Source: Eubacterium sp. (GTDB taxonomy: Bacteria > Bacillota > Clostridia > Lachnospirales > Lachnospiraceae). From it: a stretch of DNA of 56,159 nt. The notes under the pieces are model-generated. The model was not told the origin of the DNA, did not search any database, and saw only the letters and a program-made list of their open reading frames with translations. Where the stretch lies: contig JAFUPY010000121.1 in NCBI GenBank assembly GCA_017472565.1, forward strand, positions 1-56,159, given 5' to 3'. A program made the translations under genes and the position numbers. Positions 1-9,483 of the stretch are shown here, in pieces (position 1 is the stretch's first letter; each line of letters opens with the position of its first letter).

Positions 1-935
1 CGCTTGTAGTTTTTGTTTGGCATGTTTTGTGCCGTCATCGTAATGATCGCTGCCATCACTGCCTGACCTGGCAAAATACCAAAGTTGTATATCTTATTGG
101 CTGCACCTGCTGCTGCCGCAGAGGCTACGCCATAGCTATTAATCAACGCACCTATCAAGGTAAAGGAAATATTGGTCAGCACAAACTGACACATCTGTGG
201 CAGACCAACTTTAATCAACTGTCCAAGGCACTGTTTGTCAATACGGAATTCCTTTCTGGAGAATCGGAACACCGTAATCTTTTTCTTAATGAAAACAATC
301 ATCATCGCCACACTTAAAATCTGTGAAATCACAGTGGCAAGTGCCGCTCCTGCTGTTCCCATCGGTGTAAATCCAACAAATATAATATCCAGCACCAGAT
401 TGACAATCGTAGAAATGATGGCAAAAATCATTGGCGCCGTGGATTCGCCCAATCCCCTGAGCATGCCATACAGCGCATTATATATGTACACAAATACCGT
501 ACCGCACATATAAACAATCAGATAGCTTCTCGTGTCTGCAAATGCCCTGGTCTCTACATTCAGTCCGTGAAGCAACGGCCCGGAAAAAGCAATTACTACT
601 GCAGTCAGACACAGGCTGACAATCAACGCAAACACCAGCATGCTGTTTGCCGCTCTGGCAATGCCCGCTTTATTTCCTGCGCCAGACATCTGCCCTACCA
701 CGACTGCCTCTGCATTGGAGTAAGCCATGATGACAACCAGCACGATCATAGTAATCTGACCGCCAACACTAACGGCCGCCATGCCTGTAGAACCAAGAAA
801 TCGTCCCACGATAATCATATCTGCAACGTTATAAATTGCCTGCAAAAGGTTTGTAAAAATAATCGGCAAAGCAAAACGATACAACTTTTTTGCTACGGAA
901 CCTGTGGTTAGGTCTCGCATATCACTTTTTCCCAT
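1..935 (-). CDS. MATE family multidrug/sodium efflux transporter, partial
   Basis: The reading frame is open from an ATG at 935 to the left edge of the window, so the C-terminal part is missing. The about 310 visible residues are strongly hydrophobic with several membrane segments and match the MATE pattern: an N-terminal RFALPIIFTNLLQAIYNVADMI stretch is followed by VVGRF, MSGAGN and repeated Ala/Gly-rich helices. MATE proteins export cationic drugs or metabolites using an Na+ or H+ gradient. A purine-rich AGAGAGAAG precedes the start. It is read in the same direction as the copper ATPase gene but separated by 171 nt containing a hairpin, so it is probably a separate transcript. The substrate cannot be predicted. 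Confidence 0.88.
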   Translation of the reverse strand, partial: MGKSDMRDLTTGSVAKKLYRFALPIIFTNLLQAIYNVADMIIVGRFLGSTGMAAVSVGGQITMIVLVVIMAYSNAEAVVVGQMSGAGNKAGIARAANSMLVFALIVSLCLTAVVIAFSGPLLHGLNVETRAFADTRSYLIVYMCGTVFVYIYNALYGMLRGLGESTAPMIFAIISTIVNLVLDIIFVGFTPMGTAGAALATVISQILSVAMMIVFIKKKITVFRFSRKEFRIDKQCLGQLIKVGLPQMCQFVLTNISFTLIGALINSYGVASAAAAGAANKIYNFGILPGQAVMAAIITMTAQNMPNKNYK

Positions 936-1030
936 TGTTCAAACTTCTCTCTTTCACTACTTCAGACTTGCCAATCTTTTCGCAGATACTATTATTTTAA
1001 CGCAAATAAAAATATGTGCAACCAACTATT

Positions 1031-1068
1031 TTGGGCGTGGAAATTGATTTTCTCATCTCCACGCCCAA
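1031..1068 (-). terminator. hairpin downstream of copA, probable terminator
   Basis: TTGGGCGTGG (1031-1040) pairs perfectly with CCACGCCCAA (1059-1068). It lies just past the stop of the copper ATPase gene. The U-rich tail is better on the plus-strand side (TTTTGTCCTTTT) than on the minus-strand side, so termination of copA is plausible but not textbook. Confidence 0.5.
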
Positions 1069-1106
1069 TTTTGTCCTTTTATTTCATTTTCAACAATCGC
1101 TTGCGA

Positions 1107-1316
1107 TTATTCAATCCCAACTACGGTGTAGCCTTCTGCTTCTACGGTTGCTTTCAGCATGTCATCAGCAACATCACCATGCAGTGTTAACACTGCTGTG
1201 CCTGCTTCGTGGCTTGTTACCGCTTCGTCTACCTGTTCTAACGCTTCCAGCGCCTTTTTCACATGTGCTTCACAGTGTTTGCACATCATACCTTCGATTT
1301 TCATTGTTTTTTTCAT
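1107..1316 (-). CDS. possible nested CopZ-like copper chaperone translated from inside copA
   Basis: The last 69 codons of copA form a complete heavy-metal-associated domain with MxCxxC copper ligands ([12 protein letters not shown]), the size of free-standing CopZ. On the minus strand an ideal Shine-Dalgarno GGAGG lies 8 nt before an in-frame ATG at 1316 (GGAGGAAACAACTATG), inside the acidic linker that joins the domain to the pump. Such a site is not needed for making the fusion. I infer dual output, CopA-CopZ fusion plus free CopZ, which resembles E. coli copA, where a chaperone is made from the same gene by frameshifting. Alternatively the site could be a relic of recent fusion of adjacent copA and copZ genes. 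Confidence 0.5.
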   Translation of the reverse strand: MKKTMKIEGMMCKHCEAHVKKALEALEQVDEAVTSHEAGTAVLTLHGDVADDMLKATVEAEGYTVVGIE

Positions 1317-3740
1317 AGTTGTTTCCTCCGATTCTTTTTCTTCCTTTACGTCCTCTAACAATTCTTTTGCATCATCCGCGATAACTGTTTCTGGCATCTT
1401 TCGTTTTTTATCTTTGCTTGCATCATACATCCGAAACAGGTTCAGTCGCAATGCGTTGGTTACTACGCAGAAGCTGGATAAGCTCATTGCGGCTGCGCCA
1501 ATCATCGGATTGAGCTGCAGACCAAAAACTGGAATCCAGATTCCTGCTGCCAACGGAATGCCGATGATGTTATAAATAAATGCCCAGAACAAGTTCTGTT
1601 TGATGTTGCGTAGAGTGGCTCGGCTCAAACGGATGGCCGCTGGCACATCGCTGAGTCTGCTCTTCATCAAAACAACGTCTGCCGCATCAATCGCCACGTC
1701 TGTACCTGCGCCAATAGCGATACCCATATCTGCACTGGTCAATGCTGGAGCATCGTTGATGCCGTCACCCACCATAGCAACCTTGCCCTGGCGTTTCAAC
1801 TTACGGATCACTGCTTCTTTGCCATCTGGAAGGACACCGGCAATGACCTCATCCACGCCTGCCTGTGCACCGATGGCTTTGGCTGTCTGCTCATTGTCGC
1901 CGGTTAACATAACTACTTTTATACCCATATTTTGCAGTTCGCGAACCGCCTGTGGGCTGTCTTCCTTAATCACGTCCGCTACCGCAATGATACCAAGAAG
2001 TGTTTTATCCTGTGCAAAGAATAAAGGTGTTTTCCCTTGACTTGCAAGGCTGTCTGCCTGCTGTTTCAACACAGTTGGCACGGCAATCTGACTGGTAATA
2101 AACTTCTGGCTGCCGCCGAGGAGTTCAACGATATTGCTGCCATCAGATGTTGACTCTTGCTCATTTTCAGCAATTTCACTTAACAACAGATTCGCTTTTA
2201 ACCCGTTACCTGGAAGTGCCTTGAAATCTGTCACTTCCGCCACATCTATATTTTTCTCGTTTCCATAAGCAATAATTGCCTTTGCCAATGGATGTTCACT
2301 TTTCTGTTCCAATGCAAACGCCATAGAAAGCAGGGTATCTTCATGGATTCCCTCTGCCGGGATAATATCGGTCACCTTTGGTTCCCCGCTGGTGATGGTT
2401 CCTGTTTTATCCAATGCTACAATGTTCATTCTGCCGGTTGTTTCCAGAGAAACCGCAGTTTTGAACATGATACCATGCCGCGCTCCCATGCCATTGCCTA
2501 CCATGATGGCAACAGGTGTTGCAAGTCCTAAGGCACATGGGCAGCTAATTACCAATACCGAAATCGCTCTCGCAAGGGCAAATCCTGGCGTCTGTCCCAC
2601 CAACAGCCAAATCACAAGGGTGATTACAGCAATCACAATAACCGTTGGCACAAAGACTCCAGAAACCTTATCTGCAATTTTCGCAATCGGCGCTTTGGTT
2701 GCCGCCGCATCGCTGACCATCTGAATGATCTGTGACAGTGTGGTATCTTCCCCAACGCGTGTAGCCTGACAACGCAGATAGCCTGACTGATTTACCGTTG
2801 CTGCTGAAACAGGATCTCCCGCTTCTTTGTCCACCGGAATGCTCTCCCCAGTAAGCGCCGCTTCATTTACTGCACTGCTGCCGTCTAAAACCACACCATC
2901 CACTGGAATATTTTCTCCCGGTCTGACTACAAAGATATCGCCCTTTCGAACTTGAGAGATTGGAACCTCTGTTTCCACACCATCTTTCTCAACCACAGCC
3001 GTCTTTGGTGCCAGCTTCATCAAGCTCTTTAGGGCATCTGTCGTCTTTCCCTTAGAGTGAGCTTCCAACATCTTACCAATGGTAATCAGCGTCACGATCA
3101 TGGCTGCTGACTCAAAGTAGAACTCATGCAGAAAATGATGTGCACCCATCAAGTCGCCACGTGTCATGGCACCACTCATGGCAAACAGGGCATACAAGCT
3201 GTAGCCATAGGAAGCTCCTGCGCCCAATGCCACCAGTGTGTCCATGTTTGGCGAGCGGTGAAGCAAGCCCTTAAAGCCATTCACGAAAAACTTCTGGTTG
3301 ATAATCAAAACGGCCGTGGTCAAAAGCAGCTGCAAAAGACCCAAAGCCATGCAATTTTCTTCAAAATAGGATGGTACTGGCCAGCCCCACATGACGTGCC
3401 CCATGGAAAAGTACATCAGCACCAGCAAAAATCCAACCGATGCCAGCAAACGTTTTTTGAGAAGCGGTGTCTCTCTGTCCTTCAACGCATCTTCATCAAA
3501 ACCGGCCGTTTGCCCGTTTGTGTTCTGGGCGTCGGCGCCGCCACTCTTTTTGGCCGCTCCATATCCCGCATTCACAACTGCGGCAATGATTTCCGCCTCT
3601 GTAGCCGTTCCTTCCACGCCCATGGAATTGGTCAACAAGCTTACAGAAACACTTGTTACACCTTCTACTGCGGAAACCGCCTTTTCCACTCTGGTACTAC
3701 ATGCAGCACAGCTCATCCCTGTCACTGAATATTGTTCCAT
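1107..3740 (-). CDS. copA: copper-exporting P1B-type ATPase with N- and C-terminal heavy-metal domains
   Basis: This 877-residue protein pumps Cu(I) out of the cytoplasm. In order it shows an N-terminal heavy-metal-associated domain (GMSCAAC, about residue 8-15), paired membrane helices, the actuator loop TGES, the membrane metal site [11 protein letters not shown], the phosphorylation site DKTGT, the SEHPLAKA histidine-proline motif, and [10 protein letters not shown]. After the last helices and an acidic linker comes a second heavy-metal domain ([12 protein letters not shown]) at the C-terminus, which is unusual: most CopA proteins have only N-terminal ones. That domain has its own ribosome binding site and start codon in frame (1316), so it may also be made alone as a chaperone. 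No CsoR or CopY regulator is adjacent. The ATG at 3740 starts directly at the metal-binding domain. Confidence 0.95.
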   Translation of the reverse strand: MEQYSVTGMSCAACSTRVEKAVSAVEGVTSVSVSLLTNSMGVEGTATEAEIIAAVVNAGYGAAKKSGGADAQNTNGQTAGFDEDALKDRETPLLKKRLLASVGFLLVLMYFSMGHVMWGWPVPSYFEENCMALGLLQLLLTTAVLIINQKFFVNGFKGLLHRSPNMDTLVALGAGASYGYSLYALFAMSGAMTRGDLMGAHHFLHEFYFESAAMIVTLITIGKMLEAHSKGKTTDALKSLMKLAPKTAVVEKDGVETEVPISQVRKGDIFVVRPGENIPVDGVVLDGSSAVNEAALTGESIPVDKEAGDPVSAATVNQSGYLRCQATRVGEDTTLSQIIQMVSDAAATKAPIAKIADKVSGVFVPTVIVIAVITLVIWLLVGQTPGFALARAISVLVISCPCALGLATPVAIMVGNGMGARHGIMFKTAVSLETTGRMNIVALDKTGTITSGEPKVTDIIPAEGIHEDTLLSMAFALEQKSEHPLAKAIIAYGNEKNIDVAEVTDFKALPGNGLKANLLLSEIAENEQESTSDGSNIVELLGGSQKFITSQIAVPTVLKQQADSLASQGKTPLFFAQDKTLLGIIAVADVIKEDSPQAVRELQNMGIKVVMLTGDNEQTAKAIGAQAGVDEVIAGVLPDGKEAVIRKLKRQGKVAMVGDGINDAPALTSADMGIAIGAGTDVAIDAADVVLMKSRLSDVPAAIRLSRATLRNIKQNLFWAFIYNIIGIPLAAGIWIPVFGLQLNPMIGAAAMSLSSFCVVTNALRLNLFRMYDASKDKKRKMPETVIADDAKELLEDVKEEKESEETTMKKTMKIEGMMCKHCEAHVKKALEALEQVDEAVTSHEAGTAVLTLHGDVADDMLKATVEAEGYTVVGIE

Positions 3741-3834
3741 ATATGTTCCTCACATAAAAAAATATTGAGTTAGTCTTATCAAACCCAAGAACCATTATAT
3801 CTCTTTTATTATCTTCTGTAAAGGTGACTTTTAC

Positions 3835-3869
3835 TCAAAAAAAGGAGTCAGGCTGTTACACCTGACTCC
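3835..3869 (-). terminator. intrinsic terminator of the TRAP/decarboxylase operon 1
   Basis: GGAGTCAGG (3844-3852) pairs with CCTGACTCC (3861-3869) across an 8-nt loop. On the minus strand the stem is followed by TTTTTTTGAG. It lies 15 nt past the amidohydrolase stop codon. Confidence 0.85.
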
Positions 3870-3883
3870 CAATCGGGGGCTTA

Positions 3884-4876
3884 TTATGAAATACCCAATA
3901 AAGTTTCCGCATTTTTATAGTACAACATTTCCCGTTCTGTTTTTGTCAATGGAAGTTCATCCAGAAAATCCAACATCAAGAATGGTTCTTCAAAGGGATT
4001 ATCTGTACCAATAAACATTTTATCAATGCCGCATACTTTCTTGACGCACTCAAATGCTGCCGCGCTTGTATTTCCACTTGTGGAAACCAAGATATTATTT
4101 TTGAAATAGTGGCTTACCGGATGCTCCATTTTATTGGCTTCTGACGGATGTGCATTCAATCGGCTTTCGAAGCGATCCAGATAGAATGGCAATCCCTCTG
4201 CCAGATGCCCAATCATGATTTTCAGATTCGGCAGGCGTTCAAATAACCCGCGTAAAATCATTTTGATTACGGTAATCTGCGTATCTGTGGTAAATCCCAG
4301 ACCAGAACCTGCCAATGGAAAATCAAATCCCGTCAATCGTTCATAAAAAGAACATCTTGGATGAAGATATACGTAAATCCCTAATTCCTCCGCGGTTTTA
4401 AAAACAGGAAAGAATCGTTCTTCATCAAGTCCTTCCTGTAAAAACAGTGCGTGTGCGTGCCATGCAACAAACCCAAGTTCTGTTACGCACCGTTTTAATT
4501 CATCGCAGGCCGCATCAATATCGTGCAATGGCAACGTGGCACTTCCCAGGAATCTGCCCGGATAACGCTTCATATGATCATAAATGTTGTCATTAATCTT
4601 TTTGCACAAAGGCAACGATACTTCAATCGGAAGTTCTTCTGCACCAGGCGCACTGCTTAACACCGCCACATCAATTCCACGATGATCCATATGTGCAACT
4701 CTATGATCATAATCCATATATAACCCTGGCATCAGTCCATTTTGTGGCTGGGCAATTGCATCCGTCCAATGAAGCAGATCATTTTTTGCATCGTACCAGG
4801 GAATGTGTTTTGCACGCGCCATTGCAGATAAAACTTCAGGTATATAAAAATGATACTCAAAGTCATATCGTTTCAT
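3884..4876 (-). CDS. amidohydrolase-family (ACMSD/gamma-resorcylate type) decarboxylase-like protein
   Basis: This 330-residue TIM-barrel protein belongs to the amidohydrolase-2 group, which includes ACMSD and the 2,3-dihydroxybenzoate and gamma-resorcylate decarboxylases. The N-terminal metal motif is E-x-H (E7, H9 in FEYHF) instead of the H-x-H of hydrolytic members; E-x-H or E-x-A is what non-oxidative aromatic decarboxylases carry. Further family marks are YLHPR, GHLAEGLPFYLDR and GTDNPFEEP, the last with the metal-binding Asp. Its ATG directly follows the stop codon of the TRAP small subunit, so it is the last gene of the operon. With a UbiD-like decarboxylase in the same operon, I infer decarboxylation of a hydroxybenzoate-like substrate or intermediate. 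A hydrolase role is not excluded. Confidence 0.8.
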   Translation of the reverse strand: MKRYDFEYHFYIPEVLSAMARAKHIPWYDAKNDLLHWTDAIAQPQNGLMPGLYMDYDHRVAHMDHRGIDVAVLSSAPGAEELPIEVSLPLCKKINDNIYDHMKRYPGRFLGSATLPLHDIDAACDELKRCVTELGFVAWHAHALFLQEGLDEERFFPVFKTAEELGIYVYLHPRCSFYERLTGFDFPLAGSGLGFTTDTQITVIKMILRGLFERLPNLKIMIGHLAEGLPFYLDRFESRLNAHPSEANKMEHPVSHYFKNNILVSTSGNTSAAAFECVKKVCGIDKMFIGTDNPFEEPFLMLDFLDELPLTKTEREMLYYKNAETLLGIS

Positions 4877-5419
4877 CTATTTCACCAACTCCTGTTCCCA
4901 TTTTTCATCTTTTTTTACAAGAGAAATCATACTATTGATAAATTTCAGTACCATTGCAATCGCGAACAGCAACACACCGATTGTCATGCAAAGAGAAAAT
5001 GGCGTAAACGGAATAAACAATACAGAAGATGTAATCTTTCCTTCTATATGCGCGGCTGTCTGCAGCCAGCATGCATAAGTCAGGACAAAACAGAAAATCG
5101 CTACAATTGCACGAACAATGATATTTAAAATCCGTTTTGGAACCTTTGGAAGCTTATCAGTAATGATTGATACTCTTACATGCCCATCATCCAGTTCTGT
5201 AATCGCATATGCAAAAAATACAATCAGGATTAAAAATAACTGTGTAAATTCAAACGTACCTTTTACAAACATATTTAACGGTGTACGTTCTGAAATCAAA
5301 CGCAGGACCACGTCTACGGTTGTAATAACGGTGATAAAGAGCACAGATATCATGGAAATATATGCAAGTATCTTGCTGATTTTATAAAAAGCTGCATACA
5401 CTTTTTTATAATTTTTCAT
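4877..5419 (-). CDS. TRAP transporter small permease subunit (DctQ type), system 1
   Basis: The 180-residue protein has four predicted membrane segments, the usual size and topology of DctQ subunits, with typical loop signatures such as LRL near helix 1 and ELDDGHVRV before helix 3. It pairs with the large permease (5434-6750) and the binding protein (6828-7922) to take up an organic anion using a Na+ or H+ gradient. It lies 14 nt downstream of the large subunit gene. The order binding protein, large, small differs from the more common P-Q-M order. Confidence 0.9.
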   Translation of the reverse strand: MKNYKKVYAAFYKISKILAYISMISVLFITVITTVDVVLRLISERTPLNMFVKGTFEFTQLFLILIVFFAYAITELDDGHVRVSIITDKLPKVPKRILNIIVRAIVAIFCFVLTYACWLQTAAHIEGKITSSVLFIPFTPFSLCMTIGVLLFAIAMVLKFINSMISLVKKDEKWEQELVK

Positions 5420-5433
5420 ATTCTATGACCTCC

Positions 5434-6750
5434 TTATCCATATATCATGTTTGGAATAAACAGTGACAGTTGTGGGAAGATCAGCACAATCGCAATGGCA
5501 ATTACCAACGCCAGGATAAATGGTACCAACCCTCTAAATACCTTGGCTAACGGTACATCCTTGGCAATACCTGCAATAATAAAGGCGTTGATGCCAACCG
5601 GCGGTGTAATCTGTCCCATTTCCATAACCATTACCATAAGAACGCCAAACCAGATGGTATCGAATCCAAGTGACTGGGCAATTGGTAAAAAGATAGGAAC
5701 TAACAATACAATCATTGACAGAGAGTCCATGATGCATCCGAGCACTACATATACCAAAAGAATCAAAATTAAGATCACATATTTTGGAACAGCCAGACCA
5801 GCAATGGTTGTTGCTAACATCGTTGGAAGCATTGTCACTGTCAGGAAATATCCAAAAGCATATGCACCGGTTACAATGAGGAAAATCATAGCAGTGGTTT
5901 TAATTGCTTCAAAAACTGCATGGAAAAATTCTTTCCATTTGCCCCATTTGCGATATAGCATGAACATCATCGCTCCAAAGGCACCAATTGCTCCACCTTC
6001 GTTTGCTGTAAAGAACCCGATAAAAATACCACCGATTACAACCACAAACAAAATCAGGATTGGAATGATCTTTACCAGTGCCTGCATTTTTTCTTTTGCA
6101 GAGAACTTTTCACCCTTTGGTCCTTTTTCCGGTTTTCTAACAACCTGAATGATAATTGCTCCGATATAACATCCCGTCAGTAAAATACCCGGAATAATAC
6201 CTGCTGCAAACAACGCACCAATGGATTCTCCCGATGCAATGCCATACAGGATAAAGCCTACACTTGGCGGAATCAGAATCCCTAAAGTACCACCTGCCGC
6301 AAGACATCCTGTGGAAAGACCATCATCATATTTATAACGTTTCATTTCCGGGAAACATACAACCCCCATGGTAGCAGAGCTTGCAGCGCTGGAACCGCAG
6401 ATTGCTGCAAAACCGGCACTTGCTACGATGGTAGATACCGCAAGACCACCCGGAATACGTCCAAAGAACTTGTAACACGCATCATACAGATCCTTGGACA
6501 ATCCAGATGCAAAGGCAAACTGTCCCATCAATACGAACAGCGGGATAACCGCGAGACTGTAATTAGCCGTTTGCGCAAATGGTACTGATTTCAACATACC
6601 CATACCACCTGTCAAAGATACCGCTGCCACATAACCTACAAAACCAACAATCATCATCGCAAATCCGATATGAACGCCTGCCAGAAGAAGCACAACCAGC
6701 AAGACAATTCCGATGATGGCTAACAATGTCATAGACATGAAAAACGTCAC
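5434..6750 (-). CDS. TRAP transporter large permease subunit (DctM type), system 1
   Basis: This 438-residue membrane protein has about a dozen hydrophobic segments and the DctM hallmarks: PLFVLMGQFAFASG, a GGTLGILIPPS loop, and TPPVGINAFI near the C-terminus. It forms the translocation channel of the TRAP system with DctQ at 4877-5419. A strong hairpin between its gene and that of the binding protein may let the binding protein be made in excess. The substrate is not readable from the permease; the operon context suggests an aromatic or hydroxyaromatic carboxylate. Confidence 0.93.
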   Translation of the reverse strand: MTFFMSMTLLAIIGIVLLVVLLLAGVHIGFAMMIVGFVGYVAAVSLTGGMGMLKSVPFAQTANYSLAVIPLFVLMGQFAFASGLSKDLYDACYKFFGRIPGGLAVSTIVASAGFAAICGSSAASSATMGVVCFPEMKRYKYDDGLSTGCLAAGGTLGILIPPSVGFILYGIASGESIGALFAAGIIPGILLTGCYIGAIIIQVVRKPEKGPKGEKFSAKEKMQALVKIIPILILFVVVIGGIFIGFFTANEGGAIGAFGAMMFMLYRKWGKWKEFFHAVFEAIKTTAMIFLIVTGAYAFGYFLTVTMLPTMLATTIAGLAVPKYVILILILLVYVVLGCIMDSLSMIVLLVPIFLPIAQSLGFDTIWFGVLMVMVMEMGQITPPVGINAFIIAGIAKDVPLAKVFRGLVPFILALVIAIAIVLIFPQLSLFIPNMIYG

Positions 6751-6778
6751 TCCTTTCTATAACACTTCCTATAATGCA

Positions 6779-6805
6779 AATCGCTGCTGCAGCGCAGCAG
6801 CGATT
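6779..6805 (-). other. strong hairpin between dctP1 and dctM1
   Basis: AATCGCTGCTGC and GCAGCAGCGATT form a perfect 12-bp stem with a 3-nt loop. There is no U tract, so it is unlikely to be a full terminator. Such hairpins between binding-protein and permease genes commonly stabilise the upstream mRNA or allow partial termination. That role is inferred here. Confidence 0.65.
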
Positions 6806-6827
6806 CACTGTAGAGGGAGACCCATAT

Positions 6828-7922
6828 TTACTTCGCAATCTTATCCTCGTATTTTTCTACTCTTTCCATCCAGGCATCATACAGCCCCTGTCCATCCGCA
6901 CCATTTGCGGTTACGCTGGCAATCCAATCCTGTGCAACCTGTTCGCCAAGTTCCACTGCTTTCTGCTGTTCTGCATCAGATAAGGAATAAACTTTATCTG
7001 CATTTAATTCCATACAGGAAGCTTTGATATCCTGCCATTTTGTTCCAACGTATTCCAACGCTTTGTATCCAGAGTATTCGTCGATTACTGCCTGAAGATC
7101 TGCTGGAAGGCTGTTGTATGTATCCAGATTCATAACTAAGAAATATGGATTAATGTTCAAATGCCAATCCAGAATATATTCTGCCTGTTCATATAAGCGG
7201 AAGGAATCTACTACGTCCCAACCACAGTTCGCTGCTGCATCAACAACGCCTTTTTCAAGGTTTGTATAAATATCATTGATTGCCATTGTGGAAGGAATTG
7301 CTCCTACAAGGTTTGCAAAGTCTGTGGAAGCGCCACCGATAAATCTGGAGGAAAGGCCTTTCAGATCATCTATGGATTCTACTTTTTTGTCTACTAACAA
7401 TAATGGAGAATCACAGTTTGCATGTAATACGATTACTTTTACGCTGCTCCATTCATCTTTCAGATAATCTGTGGAGTCATACAGATCCCAGAGTGCATAA
7501 CTTGCCTGAAGTGTATCTTCTGCTGTAAATGGCAATGCTCCTACGTCTGTCAGAGGGAATTTACCTGTTGTCATAGATGGAAGACCCCATGCAATGTCAA
7601 CCGCACCAGATTCTACCATGTTGAAGGATTCTGTTGCTGGTCCCAATGTTGCACCATGGAAAATGTTAATATCCAATCTTCCGCCAGATGCTTCTTCTAC
7701 GGCTGCTGCCCATTCTTCCAGGAAACGGCCTGTCGCACCATTTTCAGGATCCTGTGACTGTACTTTCAATGTGATCACATCTCCAGATGCTGCCTGACCG
7801 CCACCGGCGTTAGAACCTGCTGCAGGTGGTGTTTCTGTGTTACCACATGCTGCGAATGTAGAAATCATCAATACAGCCGCAACTACTACGGATAATACTT
7901 TTACAAATCTTTTTTTACTCAT
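6828..7922 (-). CDS. TRAP transporter substrate-binding lipoprotein (DctP type), system 1
   Basis: This 364-residue exported protein captures the substrate outside the cell. I chose the ATG at 7922, which has GAAGGAG upstream and begins a Lys/Arg-rich signal peptide ending in the lipobox STFAAC. The longer frame would overlap the upstream gene. The family marks are an early LKVQSQDPENG strand and central motifs around GLSSRFIGGASTDF, with PSTMAINDIYTNLEKGVVDAA typical of DctP. It follows the UbiD-like gene by 44 nt in one operon, so the ligand is probably the acid that the decarboxylase acts on. Confidence 0.92.
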   Translation of the reverse strand: MSKKRFVKVLSVVVAAVLMISTFAACGNTETPPAAGSNAGGGQAASGDVITLKVQSQDPENGATGRFLEEWAAAVEEASGGRLDINIFHGATLGPATESFNMVESGAVDIAWGLPSMTTGKFPLTDVGALPFTAEDTLQASYALWDLYDSTDYLKDEWSSVKVIVLHANCDSPLLLVDKKVESIDDLKGLSSRFIGGASTDFANLVGAIPSTMAINDIYTNLEKGVVDAAANCGWDVVDSFRLYEQAEYILDWHLNINPYFLVMNLDTYNSLPADLQAVIDEYSGYKALEYVGTKWQDIKASCMELNADKVYSLSDAEQQKAVELGEQVAQDWIASVTANGADGQGLYDAWMERVEKYEDKIAK

Positions 7923-7966
7923 TTTCTCTTCTCCTTCTCTTTTTCTACTATTTTCGAATCTCCCAT

Positions 7967-9436
7967 TTAGAGATTTGGAAACCATTTTGCAGGGTCAAGT
8001 TCGATAAATTTTGCCCGTTCAAACTTATCTTTGAGACGATATGGAACGGTACAGTCAAAAATTGTCTTGCATGTACATCCCACATCTTCCAATAACATGT
8101 TGTATTCCGGTGTCTGTGACGGATCCAGCGGATGACAGCGGATACCCGGAATGGTAACAATATCTTTGTCCGCTTCAAAACGTGTGGTCATTGCCCAAAG
8201 CACATCTTCATAATCAAACGGATCCACATCATCATCTACCAGAATAATCTGTTTCAATTCTGAGAATGCGGCAAAGGCAAGCAATGCCATCTGTTTCTGA
8301 CGGCCCTCGTCACTTCGCATTCTTTTATTCACCTGTAAGATAGCCATCAGCTTACCAACACCGCAGGAACAAACATATACATTTTTCAGTCTTCCCGGAA
8401 GGGCTGTGTCAATCATCTTGATAATGGAAGCTTCTGTTGGAAGACCACACAGAGAAGTATGTTCTTCACTCGGTCCGATGATTGTCTGCATGATTGGGTT
8501 TTCTCTGTAGGAAACGGAAATTACTTTCATCTTGCAGAGTTTCGGAAGGGCTGGTCCGGTATAACCTGGGAACTCAGGCATCGCTTTTCCTGTATGTGTG
8601 ACAGAATCTTCTGCAATGGTTTCATTTGGAAGCAGCATTGCTTCGATGACAAACTCCGCATTTGCAATGCATTTCTGTGGAATGGATGGACAATCTGTAA
8701 TTTCAACCGGTTTCTGTCTGATCGCACCTGCAACACCCAACTCGTTATAGCCAATTGGCGTTGTTGGTGGTTCAAAGCAGGAACCAACATAAATCGCCGG
8801 ATCCAGACCAATATTTACAGACAGCATCAATGGCTCATTCAGTTCACATGCTTTTTCAAAAAATGCACCAATATGTCTTCCACCAGGAACGATATAAAAT
8901 GAAATCGTATCTTTATCCTGAATACACATTCTGTGAATTGTTACATCAGATTCCCCTGTCACCGGGTCATTTGCATAGCAAAGTCCCTGTGTGATAAATG
9001 GGCCACAATCCTCAGGTGTTGCCTGTGCTGCCGGCACATATTTTAAAATATGAAAATCTTCTTCCGTCGCATAATGGGTTACCGTCTGTTTTGCCTTACT
9101 TCTTGGAACTTCCACTGGCCAGATTGGATGTTCCGCACAGTCTTTTAAGAAGTAAGAAATCTCCTCCGGCGTGGTTCCAAGCAGATTTGCGGTTCTTTCC
9201 CTGGATCCCAGGATACCAATCAGGCATCTTGCATCCGGGTGACCCTTAATATTGTTGAACATCAGCGCAGGGCCTTTCTTCGTTGGACGCTTTACAGCTG
9301 CCCCTGCGCCCAGGTATCTATAGACACCTGTAATTTCACAACATGGATCAATTTCCACATCGGTTTCTGCGTATTCTCCCGGCTGAGTTTTCAGATACTC
9401 GATGGCCGATCTTAAATCATAGATATTTGGCTTCAT
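7967..9436 (-). CDS. UbiD-family (AroY-like) aromatic acid decarboxylase 1
   Basis: This 489-residue protein is a UbiD-family decarboxylase needing prenylated FMN. The opening (DLRSAIE, ETDVEIDP, GVYRYLGAGAAVKRPT) closely resembles AroY protocatechuate decarboxylases as I recall them, and the length fits that branch. Visible cofactor and active-site motifs are VTIHRMCIQ followed by GGRHIG (prFMN-binding Arg and His) and AEFVIEAMLLPNE (acidic residues). AroY and relatives decarboxylate hydroxybenzoates reversibly. It is the first gene of the operon, with AGGAGG 5 nt before the ATG, and faces the divergent araC gene. No UbiX prenyltransferase gene is in the window, so the cofactor must come from elsewhere. 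The exact substrate is unknown. Confidence 0.92.
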   Translation of the reverse strand: MKPNIYDLRSAIEYLKTQPGEYAETDVEIDPCCEITGVYRYLGAGAAVKRPTKKGPALMFNNIKGHPDARCLIGILGSRERTANLLGTTPEEISYFLKDCAEHPIWPVEVPRSKAKQTVTHYATEEDFHILKYVPAAQATPEDCGPFITQGLCYANDPVTGESDVTIHRMCIQDKDTISFYIVPGGRHIGAFFEKACELNEPLMLSVNIGLDPAIYVGSCFEPPTTPIGYNELGVAGAIRQKPVEITDCPSIPQKCIANAEFVIEAMLLPNETIAEDSVTHTGKAMPEFPGYTGPALPKLCKMKVISVSYRENPIMQTIIGPSEEHTSLCGLPTEASIIKMIDTALPGRLKNVYVCSCGVGKLMAILQVNKRMRSDEGRQKQMALLAFAAFSELKQIILVDDDVDPFDYEDVLWAMTTRFEADKDIVTIPGIRCHPLDPSQTPEYNMLLEDVGCTCKTIFDCTVPYRLKDKFERAKFIELDPAKWFPNL

Positions 9437-9483
9437 ATAGACCTCCTGTTCTTAAAAATTTCCTCTACTTTTTTGATACTTAC

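Noticed and set aside
1159-2040. Long plus-strand open frames opposite the copper ATPase
   Set aside because: They mirror the codons of the real gene, lack ribosome binding sites and encode low-complexity Ser/Ala/Thr-rich chains.
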